DNA of 64,000 bases from Rhipicephalus microplus (lineage: Eukaryota > Arthropoda > Arachnida > Ixodida > Ixodidae): positions 99,960,702-100,024,701 of the forward strand of contig NC_134701.1 of assembly GCF_043290135.1 (NCBI RefSeq), written 5' to 3'. This document shows, in pieces, positions 34,134 to 45,859 of the stretch (the first letter of the stretch is position 1; the number at the start of each line of letters is the position of its first letter). A model generated the notes under the pieces. That model saw only the letters and a program-made list of their open reading frames with translations, had not been told where the DNA came from and did no database searches. A program made the position numbers and the translations under genes.

Positions 34134-36253
34134 TTGGCAGCGAAAACTTCAAGACCTATCTGCTGTCCCACGACCGAAATCGAACTCTATATTGATGGCA
34201 TTAAGGTGCACGGACTTGTTGCCTCTGGAGCTGCCGTATCTGTAATTAGCGAGAAACTGTGCCGAAACTTGAAGAAAGTGACCACACAACTTACCAACCT
34301 ATCTTTGCGGACAGCTACGTCCCATCATCTTCAGCCTTCAGCTTTGTGCACTGCACGAGTCGTCATTCAAGGTGCAATGTACGTCGTCACATTTGTAGTT
34401 TTATTCTGTTCTTCGCATGACGTTATCCTTGGGTGGGACTTCCTTTCGTCAAATTCTGCTTTGGTCGACTGTGCTCGTTCTGAACTCGCGTTATCTGTCC
34501 CGTGCTATGACCCCGACGATGGTGCTTCGTGTAGAGTGTTTGCTGCTTCTGACGTGACATTGCGCCTTTCTCAGCTGTTGTTGTCTCGGTGTCGTGTGCC
34601 TCCCCTCCGAAATCACCTGTGTTGTTTATGCCATCGGTCCCATCTGCGTGCCGTCGAAATATCATGCTTCCGTTTGCCGTCGTCATTTTTCGCAATGGTC
34701 ACGCTGCCATTTATGTATGCAATCCCTCGAACAGCCCGTCATCCCTACTACGTGGAGAATGCCTGGGAAGCTACGAACCTTACGAGTGCATTCTTCCGGC
34801 TACTATACCCGATTCTACGGTTTCGCTCTCAATTTGTGCTGTCACTCCTACCAACGCGCCTAATGATGCTCAGGACGTATTCTCGGATGCCATCGACTTT
34901 GAGCTCGCACCAACTCAGCGCGAAGAGATTATAAATCTTCTCCGCTTTTGTTCTTCATTTGATCGTGACCAGTCAGGCTTAAGCCGAACCTCTGCGGTCG
35001 TTCACCGTATTGACACCGGTCAACAAGCCCCGCTAAGGCAGCGTCCGTACCGTGTGTCATCTGCTGAACGCCGTGTCATCGACGAACATGTGGATGACAT
35101 GTTGAAACGTGGCATCATCGAGCCCTCCAACAGTCCCTGGGCTTCACCGGTTGTTCTCGTCAAGAAAAAAGACGGATCCATCCGGTTCTGCGTTGACTAC
35201 CGCCGACTCAACAAGATAACACGCAAAGACGTATACTTTCTGCCGCGCATCTATGATGCTTTGGACTGCCTAAAAGGAGCAGAGTTCTTTTCTTCGTTAG
35301 ATTTTCGCTCCGGCTACTGGCAAGTGCCAATGGCAGAGGGTGACCGCCCGAAGACAGCCTTTGTAACACCGGATGGACTATATGAATTCACCGTTATGCC
35401 CCATGGCCTCTGCAATGCGCCTGCCACTTTCGAAAGGATGATGGATACCGTCTTGCGAGGTCTGAAATGGAAAACGTGCGTCAGTTATTTGGATGACATT
35501 GTGGTATTTTCAAGCGACTTTGCGACCCACCTCAGCCGCCTCGAGCAAGTTCTTACGTGCCTTTCCACGGCGAGATTTCAACTTAACTTGAAGAAATGCC
35601 ACTTCGGCGCTCGCAAGCTTGTAATTCTCGGCCATGTGGTTTCTAAGGATGGCATTTTCCCGGACCCTACGAAACACAATGCAGTCGCGGCGTTTCCAAA
35701 GCCAACCACCACCAAAGAGCATCGAAGCTTCATCGGCCTATGTTCTTACTTCCGGCGCTACTTCCGCAATTTCGCCTCCATTATCGCCCCCTTGACCAAT
35801 ATTCTTGCCGGAAGTTCTGATTTGTCAGCGTGGTCGCAGGCGTGTGATGATGCATTTTAGGAACTCCGTCGGCTCGTCACCACGCCTCCCATACTCCGAC
35901 ATTTCGATCCGTCTGCTCCAACGGAGCTTCATACGGATGCTAGTGGTGTCGGGCTAGGGGCCATACTGGCCCAAGGAGGGCTTTGACGAGTACGTCGTTG
36001 CCTATGCCAGCCGCACCCTCAGTAAAGCCGAGAAGAATTACAGTGTAACTGAAAAGGAGTGCCTCGCCATTATTTGGGCAATCGGAAAATTTCGGCCTTA
36101 TTTATATGGACGTCCGTTTGATATTGTAACAGACCACCATGCGCTTTGCTGGTTATCTTCACTAAAAGATCCTAATGGTCGGCTTGCTCGTTGGGCATTG
36201 CGGTTACAGGAGTTCGATATCCATGTTATCTACCGTTCTGGCCGGAAGCCTTG
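34102..36253 (+). pseudogene. pol: Gypsy-B pol (protease, RT, RNase H; no integrase)
   Basis: Continues from gag in the -1 frame. Protease: LVASGAAVSVISEKL at about 34215, where the catalytic D-T-G is A-S-G, so the active-site Asp is lost. A frameshift near 34565-34590 leads into the [72 protein letters not shown], then [14 protein letters not shown]. The RT is complete in one frame up to a TAG at 35858. RNase H continues in broken frames: [40 protein letters not shown], ending at YRSGRK. The RT is the best-preserved domain; the rest is dead. Confidence 0.9.
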
Positions 36254-36774
36254 CTTAGCAAGAACGCGTGAGGGCAGAAAATGTTGATGGTGACGCATCA
36301 TAATATTTCTGCACCAAACACCTTGACGTCATATATGGTGACAGCTGCTATGAAGACTTAGGGAGGGTACAAAAGAGATGCAGTAGACTTTAAAGGGACC
36401 TTATATTCTACATACCAGGTTTGAGGAAATTTTGTTTAGCCAATGATGCCAAAACACGATTAAAATAGTAGACGTCAAGCGCAGAAATTTGGGCACAAAA
36501 CTTGAAATTAAAACTTCAATTTTCATTGTCACCTCTATAAATATACATATGGTTGTGAAGTTATAGTTATTAGAGTTGTGGGAGTACAATTCATCATCCA
36601 GAATCATTTCACTGTTGCAGTTGAGTATTCTTTTAAATGTCCTTATTCAACCGAAAGGGAACTACTACCAATTCAATAAGCAAAATTATTAAATGTAAAG
36701 TGACATATTTTGCTCACAGCAGTAACAAATAAACTCCTAATTCGAAAAAAAAGTTACTGTGATTTGTCTCCTGT
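36254..36774. other. No recognisable feature
   Basis: AT-rich spacer between truncated Gypsy-B and the U3-U3 insertion. TTTAAAGGGACC near 36390 resembles a piggyBac-like MITE left end, but no right end follows. Confidence 0.45.
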
Positions 36775-36778
36775 ATAG

Positions 36779-36991
36779 TGCCACCTGATATGCTTGGGTG
36801 AGATCCAGGAGTGGAAGAAGACAAAGACGATCTGTCTGAGCTGCTGCTTGGCTAGTCGACTCAACGAACCCAATAAACCAACTTTGTCTTCTTCTACTCC
36901 TGGATCTCACCCAAGCATATCAGGTGGCATTACAATAAACCAAGTTTGTCTTCTTCCACTCCTGGATCTCACCCAAGCATATCAGGTGGCA
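36779..36991. mobile_element. LTR-derived palindromic insertion (U3 end at both termini)
   Basis: 213 bp flanked by ATAG at 36775-36778 and 36992-36995. The left 93 bp match the start of the Gypsy-A LTR at about 87% (TGCCAC..TG, GCTTGGGTGAGATC, AAGAAGACAAAGACGATCT, TAGTCGACT). The right end is the exact reverse complement of the first 47 bp (36945-36991 against 36779-36825). A second inverted copy with one mismatch lies at 36883-36929, giving a 62-bp tandem of inverted units. A normal LTR would end in U5; here both ends are U3 ends. Carries no gene. Confidence 0.85.
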
Positions 36992-37211
36992 ATAGGCAGA
37001 ATTTATAACGTGTTCATGTGATTTCTAAATCTAAGACACTCATGTTCATATTAGGTTCAAACAAAAACCGAGACACCAGGAAGTATCACGATGCTTTTTT
37101 TTGCTTCGTGATGGTGAATATAACGAAAGAGGGAGAGAAGAAGTAAGACACAGAAAAAAATGGCAGGTCCCACGTAGAAAGGGAATCCATGATATGCGAA
37201 GAACGAATAAG

Positions 37212-38500
37212 AAAGGCTCATCATCATCATCATCATCATAATAATAATAATCAGCCTGACTACGTCCACGGCAGGACAAAGGCCTCTCCCATGTTCCGCC
37301 AGTTAACCCGGTCCTGTGCTTGCTGCTGCCAATTTATACCCGCAAACTTCTTAATCTCATCTGCCCACCTAACTTTCTGTCTCCCCCGAACCCGCTTCCC
37401 TTCTCTGGAAATCCAGTTAGTTACCCTTAATGACCAGCGGTAATCCTGTCTACGCGCTACATGCCCGGCCCATGTCCATTTCCTCTTCTTTATTTCAACT
37501 ATGATATCCTTAACCCCCGTTTGTTCCCTAATCCACTCTGCTCTCTTCTTGTCTCTTAAGGTTACACCTACCGTTTTTGTTTCCATTGCTCGCTGCGTCG
37601 TTCTCAATTTAAGCTGGACCCTCTTTGTAAGTCTCCAGGTTTCTGCTCCGTAGCTAAGTACCGGCAAGGTACAGCTGTTATATACCTTCCTCTTGAGGGA
37701 TAGTGGCAATCTACCTGTCATAATTTGAGAGTGCTTGCCGAATGTGCTTCACCCCATTCTTATTCTTCTAGTTACTTCAATCTCGTGGTTCGGCTCTGCC
37801 GTTATTACCTGCCTTAAGTAGACATAGTCATTTACAACTTCAAGTGCACTATTACCTATCTCGAAGCGCTGCTCCTTTCCGAGGTTGTTGTACATTACTT
37901 TCGTTTTCTGCAGATTATTTCAGACCCACCTTTCTGCTCTCCTTGTCTAACTCCGTAATCATGAGTTGCAATTCGTCCCCTGAGTTACTCAGCAATGCAA
38001 TGTCATCGGCGAAGCGCAGGTTACTAAGGTATTCTCCATTAACTGTTATCCCTAACTGTTCCCATTCTAGGCTTCTGAAAACCTCCTGTAAGCAAGCGGT
38101 AAATGGCATTGGGGAGATTTTGTCCCCCTGCCTTACACCCTTCTTGATTGGTATTCTGTTGCTTTCTTTATGAAGCACTATGGTAGCTGTTTATCCCCTG
38201 TATATTTCTTCCAGAATGTTTATATATACTTCATCTACGCCCTGATTCCGCAGTGTCTGCATGACGGCTGATATTTCTACTGAATCAAACGCCTTCTCGT
38301 AATCTATGAAGGCTATGTATAGTGGTTGGTTATACTCTGAGCATTTCTCTATTACCTGATTGATAGTATGAATGTTGTCAATTGTTGAATGGCCTGTTCG
38401 AAATCTTGCTTGTTCCTTTTGTTGATTGAATTCTAATGTTTTCTTTACTCTGTTAGCAATTACCTTTGTAAATAGCTTGTATACTACAGAGAGCAAGCAA
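37212..38500 (-). pseudogene. RTE-like LINE: RT and C-terminal region
   Basis: Minus strand. From high to low: LLSVVYKLFTKVIANRVKK, QARFRTGHSTIDNIHTINQV, AFIDYEKAFDSVE (palm motif A), RIPIKKGVRQGDKISP (motif B region), LRFADDIALLSN (FADD catalytic box, about 38010), a frameshift between 37915 and 37721, then LSYGAETWRLTKR, WTWAGHVARR and RGRQKVRWADEIKKFAG typical of RTE-type ORF C-termini. It is 5' truncated at the start of RT, so the endonuclease is missing. The 3' tail is (ATT)n/(ATG)n at 37217-37250. A decayed, rearranged copy lies at 1-1168. Confidence 0.85.
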
Positions 38501-38510
38501 GAGAGCTCTG

Positions 38511-38543
38511 CTTTCTTCTTAGCAGAGGGTGCTAAGAAGAAAG
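38511..38543. repeat. Perfect 13-bp hairpin at the LINE 5' junction
   Basis: CTTTCTTCTTAGC (38511-38523), loop AGAGGGT, GCTAAGAAGAAAG (38531-38543). It lies about 11 bp beyond the truncated 5' end of the RTE-like LINE. Confidence 0.85.
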
Positions 38544-38574
38544 ATTATGTCACTTTAAAATCAGCCCAACGTTA

Positions 38575-39900
38575 CTAGGTGGATATGATTGACGTCGCAC
38601 ATAATTTCCGTGTCATGATTATGCTGTTTGGATGTATCGTTTATCTTCGTGATCTATTCACATCACGTGAAACCAAATTTAATATGTGTGAAGCTAGCGA
38701 AACGACTGCGAACCCGCTATGTGCGTAGTATGTTGTCATGTTCTTTCATGACACGCGTGTCAGAAATATCATGTTTGCACCTGTCATATATTTTCGTCAT
38801 CCATTAACGTCACGTAACACTAAGTTTGGTATATGTTCAGCAAGCAAAACAGCCGCGAGTGCATCATGAAGGGCCCAATATACTCCAATGTAGCGTTGAC
38901 GCACGCGCATGCTGGTCACAGCGACTCTACGTTAGAAAAACGCGAGCACTCTATAGTATGAAGCCAGGCGCGACCGGCGCGACTAGCGTCCGTCGGCGCG
39001 GCCCGACGGCAACCAGCGCGAAATGCGACACGCTGCGTTTCGCGCCGATTCGTTACCCAGACAACACTGCGTCTTCCTCTTTTCGTGGCGGAGGGACGCC
39101 GGATGTGCTGAAACGCGCATTCGTCATAGAAACGCAGCGCGGGGCGTGCCTGCGAGTATATGGCAGGAACGGTACGTGGCTTGGCGACAGTGGCGTGACC
39201 CGACGAAATGAACGCCGGTGAGCACGCGCACCGCGTCGTGTCAAAATGTATTGGCGCCTTGACTGTGGCATGTATTTATGTTCTAACATAACATGCATCT
39301 CGTTTATCATGTTTGCTACAGTCGCATACCTTCGTCAACCATTTACGTCACGTAATACCGAATTGGGCGAATGTTTGAATATGTCATTTACCTATTTCGT
39401 CCATGCGCGTCGCGTAATGCTGAGTTTGGCACACGTGAAGCTAGCGAAACGGCCGTGAGCACATCATCAGCGTAGCAGGTTGTGATGTTGTTACATCACA
39501 CTCATCTTATGTTTATCATGTTGCACCAGTATCATACCTTCGTCATCCAATCACGTACTATAATACCGAATTCGGTATATGTGGCGCTAGCAACACAGCC
39601 GCGAGCACATAATGAACGTGGCATGTATAGTCTTGTTGAGACATGACACGCATGTCATGATTTTCATGTTGCGGTTTGTCGCTTGTGTTCACCATGCAAT
39701 TATGTCATACCATACCAGTTTTGCAACATGCCATGTGAACGAAACCACCGCAAGTTCTGCAGGATCTTGAAAAGTAAGTCATGACATTTATTACATATAT
39801 ATCATGATTTTCATGTTCTTTCTAGTCAAATACGTTCTTCAGACAGTCTTGTTATGCCATATCAAGCTTGGTATTTATACCATTTTTGAAACGGCCCAAA
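38575..39900 (+). repeat. Degenerate ~145-bp satellite array
   Basis: The anchor 'CGTCATCCA-N-ACGTCACGTAA-CACTAAGTTTGGTATATGT' followed by 'GCTAGC-AAACAGCCGCGAGCACATCATGAA' recurs with divergence near 38648, 38797, 39332, 39399 (partial), 39541, 39689 and 39832, spaced about 142-149 bp. A GC-rich block (about 38885-39245) interrupts the array. A 131-aa frame there (38826-39221) has no recognisable motif and is attributed to composition. Confidence 0.75.
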
Positions 39901-40990
<1,090 letters not shown>

Positions 40991-40994
40991 GTGT

Positions 40995-41420
40995 TGCCTT
41001 CGGGTCTGTTTCATTAACCTAACATGCACCAAATTTGGTATTAACAGACGTGACTACTTAACGAACATAATTTAGAGTAATATGAAAAAAACAACATGTC
41101 TTTTACAGACATCCTTACTTACATACTGCGCTAATGGAGCACTCGCGGCTGTTTCTGTAGCTTTATATACAGCAAACCACTCGTGTCTGCGACGTGTCTT
41201 TATTGGAACATAAATGACAGATGGTAATATAGATATCTTGGTTTCCATGTTACCTACATTATGATAAACGTGCCGTTGTCATGATGCGCCTATGCTTGGC
41301 TTGCTTGTTTGATATACACCAAAGTTGGTATTGCGTGACGTGACTCTATGATGATGAACCAAGTTTCAAATTGTCTTTCACACCATACCGAATTTTTCGA
41401 TAGTGGCATGTATTTCTGGT
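40995..41420 (-). repeat. Satellite array in inverted orientation
   Basis: The anchors of the 38575-39900 satellite occur here reversed: CACCAAATTTGGTATTAACA near 41028, GCACTCGCGGCTGTTT near 41142 and CACCAAAGTTGGTATTGCGT near 41319. The two CACCAAA anchors are 291 bp apart, about two units. Confidence 0.65.
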
Positions 41421-42172
41421 GCGAATTTCAATTTCAGTCAGCTCGTTGGGCTTAATGCTTTGGGGCTTTAAACAACCACAACGTCCGTCCCTCGAGCTCG
41501 CAAAATACGGGGTAGCATGTCTTAAACCTTGTGCCTAGCAGTGCATTTTCGCTCTTCTCCTTTTCTTCTCCGTGACTGCCTGTTCAACGTACGCTTGAAC
41601 TACACTGTTTGAGCACACAGTGCGACAAAATCACGGCACGAAGAAGTGAAAAAATGCTCCCAACACCCCGAAGGAAATCGTGAGGAAACGCCTATACTTT
41701 ACGTAACATTCATAATTGCGTTTCGCCCGTGAAAACCCAGTGTTAGATTAATATTGTACTCTTGTTTTTCTCACACAGTGCACCCAATAGCGTCGTTCGC
41801 CCCGCGTAGCCTTTATCTGTCACGATAACCGCAATATACGTTTAAAAATACTAAGTGAACTAAAACTGGCGGACCCTTTAGCTTCGCTTTTTGGAGTTCA
41901 TTGCGATAACCAAATTCGGCCTCTAGTGCGCCCTTCAACCGCTAAGTGCATACTTAGTGATATGTTTGGTTACGCACAGACATACACACACACGCGCGCG
42001 TGCACACACACGCGAATGGTACATATAGGTTTTTGATCTAAAGCAAGAGTCACCTAACCTCGAAGATACACGCCGCACGCTCGCCATCAAGAAGACCTTA
42101 AAGAGTCTCACAATTCCTCACAGATGGCAGCACAATATCAGGCATGACTGCCAGTTGGGCGTGTAGGTAAAG
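41421..42172. other. No gene; contains a purine-pyrimidine alternating stretch
   Basis: Unassigned. A 34-bp perfectly alternating stretch (CA, CG and TG dinucleotides) spans 41981-42014. Confidence 0.5.
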
Positions 42173-42203
42173 GTTCATGATGAAACAAGCGCTGAAAATA
42201 CAC
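42173..42203 (-). repeat. Inverted copy of the PLE 3' terminus
   Basis: The 31 bp from GTTCATGATGAAACAAGC onward match the reverse complement of the 3' end of the Penelope-like element at about 47034-47064 at 29 of 31 positions. Penelope-like elements often carry such inverted end copies. Confidence 0.8.
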
Positions 42204-42206
42204 AGA

Positions 42207-43608
42207 TGTGATGAGTGAAGAAAAAGACAATGACGGAAGTGCGGGGCAAGGCGCGTGTAATGTGCGCATGAGTGTCAGCGAATAAGCTGATGACCTGTGG
42301 TGGCCCTTAGAGGTAGCGTGCCGCGATTGGGCCACGTGTGACCATTACGTGGCAGTAAGCTTTGTGGCTGGGGACGAACCGGAGCAGAGACAGACGGAAG
42401 ACAGCGGGCCGAAGCGTCGGACGCAGGCGATCCAGGTTCAGGCCAGGGAACGTGGTCGTCCACGCTACTGCCGTCCAACCACCAGCTGGGGCGGCATTAC
42501 CAGCACGAGTACTGCATCTCGGAGCGCGGACTGGCCTGCTATTCTCTTCCTTGCCGAGGGCATCGCGGATCTCGGTGAGGCGTCTCCACGGTCAGCCGTT
42601 CATCACAGCGATGAGCGTGGCCTGGCTAATGGTCACGATTGCGCCGAGCATCGCGTCTCGACGCAAGCTGTTCGCTGGACGGGATGGCCATTTACACGCA
42701 TGGAGCATTGCGTCTTTGATGCGGGTTGACTGCTCTGTAGTCGAACCTACGCCGACAAACGACGTCGTCAACAAAGCGTCGCACATCAGCAAGTGAGCGC
42801 ATTCAACAGCGCCTTTCCACCGCCTACTGCCCTGCACCTCATCGGCGTCTGTCGTACCGCCGATCTGGCCCTCAGTTTAGAGGACGTGTGGAAAAGAGAG
42901 CTCGAGGGTTGAGGCCACGACGGCAGAGGAAGCGGTGCGCCGCTCGAGGGGACGAGTTCCTGGCAGCGTTCCTGAGCTAGACGTGGGACCCGTACGTGTC
43001 GGCCAGGTCAAGCTCTGGTGTGTCTGTTCGAGGTTGAGTCCGCCGGCCTGTACAAGATCCAAGGACGGGGCCTGCTGAACGGCTCCTGTCTGGGCGCAGT
43101 GGCCGGGAGCAGGTTCGTGGGCGAGGCCTACCGGGTGTGGTCCTCGTGAGCCATGGCCTGATCCTGGACCTCAGCAGTTGCGACCCTGACGGCTGGGTTA
43201 GCCGCGACGTCCGACTAAACGGCGCTGCACACGGTAACGCATCCGTGTGCCGTCAGCCGTTCCAGCCGTGCCACCTTTGCCCTCGCGCACGTCGACGACC
43301 GCATCATGTCGGGACGACGGGGACCCAAACTGTGAGACAGCAGGTTCTTCTTACGAACCGAGAACTATACGCGCTGGACACTGAGTTAGCGTAGCCGCGA
43401 ACTCTGCGCAGAATAATGGCGGTCTGCCTCTCGTGCATGTTGCATGATACTTGGCGTATAGGGTTGGATATATATAGGTTTATTTTCTCCTGCCACTTCC
43501 TTCTCTAGTGTACAATATAAAGCTTACTTTGTTCGCTTAAATTGTTCATGTAAATTTTTTCTCGTCCGCTATAGACAAACATAGTGACGGACGTCCTTAA
43601 CCATCACA
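42207..43608 (+). repeat. 5' LTR (1402 bp)
   Basis: GC-rich first two-thirds with long but unconserved open frames on both strands. A TATA-like GGATATATATAGG lies at about 43466-43478 and an AATATAAAGC near 43514. Contains one copy of the ~410-bp block that is duplicated in the 3' LTR. Confidence 0.88.
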
Positions 43609-43614
43609 AATAAC

Positions 43615-43633
43615 TGGCGTCCGCGACAGGACT
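43615..43633 (+). other. Primer binding site, tRNA-Arg-like
   Basis: TGGCGTCCGCGACAGGACT, 6 nt after the 5' LTR. From memory, arthropod tRNA-Arg 3' ends would give TGGCGACCGTGACAGG-type sites, so this matches with two mismatches. Confidence 0.6.
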
Positions 43634-43687
43634 AAGCTCTCGCGTTACATCTGAGAGCCTCACGTTTTTTGTGTGTGGCAGACGAGA

Positions 43688-43816
43688 ATGGACGACAAGG
43701 GAAAGATAGTTGAGCTAGGGAAGGAGATGGGGCTGAGTGGAGAGGCCTTGCTGGCATGGGTGAGCGCTGAGGAAAAAAGGACACCTGTTTTCATTCCTCA
43801 TCACTGTGTATTGTGA
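43688..43816 (+). pseudogene. Truncated gag start in the deleted LTR element
   Basis: Open frame of 42 codons: MDDKGKIVELGKEMGLSG, then EALLAWVSAEEKR and a short unrelated end with a TGA at 43814. The start resembles Gag N-termini of tick Gypsy elements that open with a 'ELG.E.GL.G..L..WV' helix; this is a remembered resemblance. The frame runs into the region before the 3' LTR about 30 codons in, as expected if a deletion joined early gag to the 3' end. It cannot supply a working Gag. Confidence 0.55.
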
Positions 43817-43860
43817 GAAAAGTTGTTTGACTGAAACAACTTTCTTTTGTGGGGAGTTAT

Positions 43861-45799
43861 TCTGATGAGTGAAGAAAACGACAACTACGGAAGTGCGGGG
43901 AGAGGCGCGTGTAATGTGCGCGTGAGTGTCAGCGAATAAGCTGATGACCTGTGGTGACCCATAGAGGTGGCGTGCCACGATTGGGCCACGTGTGGCCATT
44001 ACGTGGCGGTAAGCTTTGTGGCTGGGGAGGAGCCGGAGCAGAGACAGACGGAAGACAGCGGGCCGAAGCGTCGGACGCAGGCGATCCAGGTTCCAGCCAG
44101 GGAACGTGGCCGTCCACGCTGCTGCCGTCCAACCACCAGCTGGGGCGGCATTGCCAGCACGAGTACTGCATCTCGGGGCGCAGCCTGGCCTGCTGTTCTC
44201 TTCCTTGCCGAGGACATCGCGTATCTCGGCGAGGCGTCTCCACGGTCAGCCGTTCGGCACAGCGATGAACGTGGCCTGGCTATTGGTCATTATTGCGCCG
44301 AGCATCGTGTCTCGACGCAAGCTGTTCGCTGGACGGGATGGCCATTCCCCGCATGGAGCATCACGTCTCCGATGTGGGCTGACTGCTCCATAGTCGCACC
44401 GATGCCATCAAGCGCCGGTGTCACCAGAGCGTCGCACATCAGCAAGGGACGAGCGAGACGTTCTGCCGGGCGAGACGTGGGCGTGTGTACGGAGGACCAT
44501 GGAGACGGGCGAGGTTCAGGATGTCCGAGGATCCAGGTGCCAGGGGAGTTGCTGGCTGAATCGAGGATTGAGGCCACGAAGGCAGACGGGAGACAGCGGG
44601 CCGAAGCGTCGGACGCGGGCGATCTAGGTTCCGACCAGGGAACGCGGCTGTCCACGCTACTGCCGTTCAACTACCAGCTGGAGTGACGTTGCCGGCACGA
44701 GTACTGCATCTCGGGGCGCGGCCTGACCTGCTGTTCTCTTCCTTGCCGAGGGCATCGCGGATCTCGGCGAGGCGTCTCCATGGTCAGACGTTCGGCACAG
44801 CGACGTACGTGGCCTGGCTAATGGTGACGGTTGCGCCGAGCATCGCGTCTCGACGCAAGCTGTTCGCTGGACGGGATGGCCATTCACACGCATGGAGCAT
44901 TGCGTCTTCGATGCGGGTTGACTGCTCCGTAGTCGAACCTACGCCGTCAAACGACGTCGTCAGCAAAGCGTCGCACATCAGCAAGTGAGCGCATTCAACA
45001 GTGCCTTTCCACTGCCACTGCCCTGTAACTCATCGGCGTCTGTCGTACCGCCGATCTGGCCCTCAGTTTGGAGGACGTGCGGAAAAGAGAGCTCGAGTGT
45101 TGAGGCCACGAAGGCAGAGGAAGCGGTGCGCCGCTCGAGGGGACGAGTTCCTGGCAGCGTTCCTGAGCCGGACGTGGGACCCGTACGTGTCGGCCTGGTT
45201 GAGCTCCGGTGTGTCTGTTCGAGGTTGAGTCCGCCGGCCTGTACAAGATCCAAGGACGGGGCCTGCTGAACGGCTCCTGTCTGGGCGCAGTGGCCGGGAG
45301 CAGGTTCCTGGGCGAGGCCTACCGGGTGTGGTCCTCGTGAGCCGTGGCCTGATCCTGGACCTCAGGAGTTGCGACCCTGACTGCTGGGTTAGCAGCGACG
45401 TCCGACTCAACGGCGCTGCACGCGGTAGCGCATCCGTGTGCCGTCAGCCGTTTCAGCCGTGCCACTTTCGCACTCGCGCACGTCGACGACCGCATCATGT
45501 CGGGACGACGGGGACCCAAACTGTGAGACAGCAGTTTCTTCTTACGAACCGAGAACTATACGCGCTGGACGCTGAGTTAGCTAAGCCGCGAACTCTGCGC
45601 AGATTAATGGCGGTCTGACTCTCGTGCATGTTGCGTGATACTTGGCGTATAGGGTTGGATATATATAGTTTTATTTTCTCCTGCCACTTCCTTCTCTAGT
45701 GTACAATATAAAGCTTAGTTTGTTCGCTTAAATCGTTCATGTTAATTCTTTCTCGTCCGCTATAGACAAACATAGTGACGAACGTCCTTAACCATCACA
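43861..45799 (+). repeat. 3' LTR (1939 bp)
   Basis: Collinear with the 5' LTR except for an extra 537-538 bp (second copy of a ~410-bp block plus 128 bp not found in the 5' LTR). Point differences to the 5' LTR are scattered throughout. Confidence 0.88.
44043..44990. repeat. Internal duplication in the 3' LTR
   Basis: AGACAGCGGGCCGAAGCG occurs at 44053 and 44591, and about 410 bp after each are alike, ending at CACATCAGCAAG. The 128 bp at 44453-44580 between them are unique in the window. Repeat period 538 bp. Confidence 0.88.
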
Positions 45800-45859
45800 A
45801 CAGACTATATTGTTTCGGTAAAAAACGATCCAGGTATGAGCACGTTGGTGACTGTTTTG

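Larger units (their letters stand above)
32641..36253 (+). mobile_element. Gypsy-B: truncated Ty3/Gypsy element
   Basis: Related to Gypsy-A but clearly distinct. It retains about 60 bp of LTR-like sequence with AATAAA (32650) ending near 32703, the PBS, gag, protease, RT and RNase H, then stops after YRSGRK near 36250. No integrase, polypurine tract or 3' LTR is found. Same family as the remnant at 10974-15075. At least four frameshifts and one stop. Confidence 0.88.
42207..45799 (+). mobile_element. Internally deleted LTR retroelement with very long LTRs
   Basis: Two direct repeats begin TGTGATGAGTGAAG (the 3' copy has TCTGATGAG) and end CATCACA, forming the TGTGATG/CATCACA inverted tips of an LTR. 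The element is flanked by ACAGA at 42202-42206 and 45800-45804. Only 252 bp lie between the LTRs: a PBS, a short gag start and a purine-rich tract (TGTGGGGAG near 43849). It is therefore non-autonomous. It sits at the 5' junction of a PLE. Confidence 0.88.

Noticed and set aside
36389..36402. Second TTAA-type MITE (TTTAAAGGGACC)
   Set aside because: No matching right end within 2 kb.
38826..39221. 131-aa arginine-rich frame
   Set aside because: Lies in a GC-rich block inside the satellite array, with competing frames on the other strand.
38575..39900. CRISPR array
   Set aside because: Units are long, adjacent and diverged, with no constant short repeat with unique spacers. The genome is eukaryotic.
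42349..45618. Many overlapping 80-240 aa frames on both strands in the GC-rich LTRs
   Set aside because: Low stop-codon density from high GC. The frames differ between the LTR copies and occur on both strands. The 239-aa frame at 43967-44686 is not kept in the 5' LTR.
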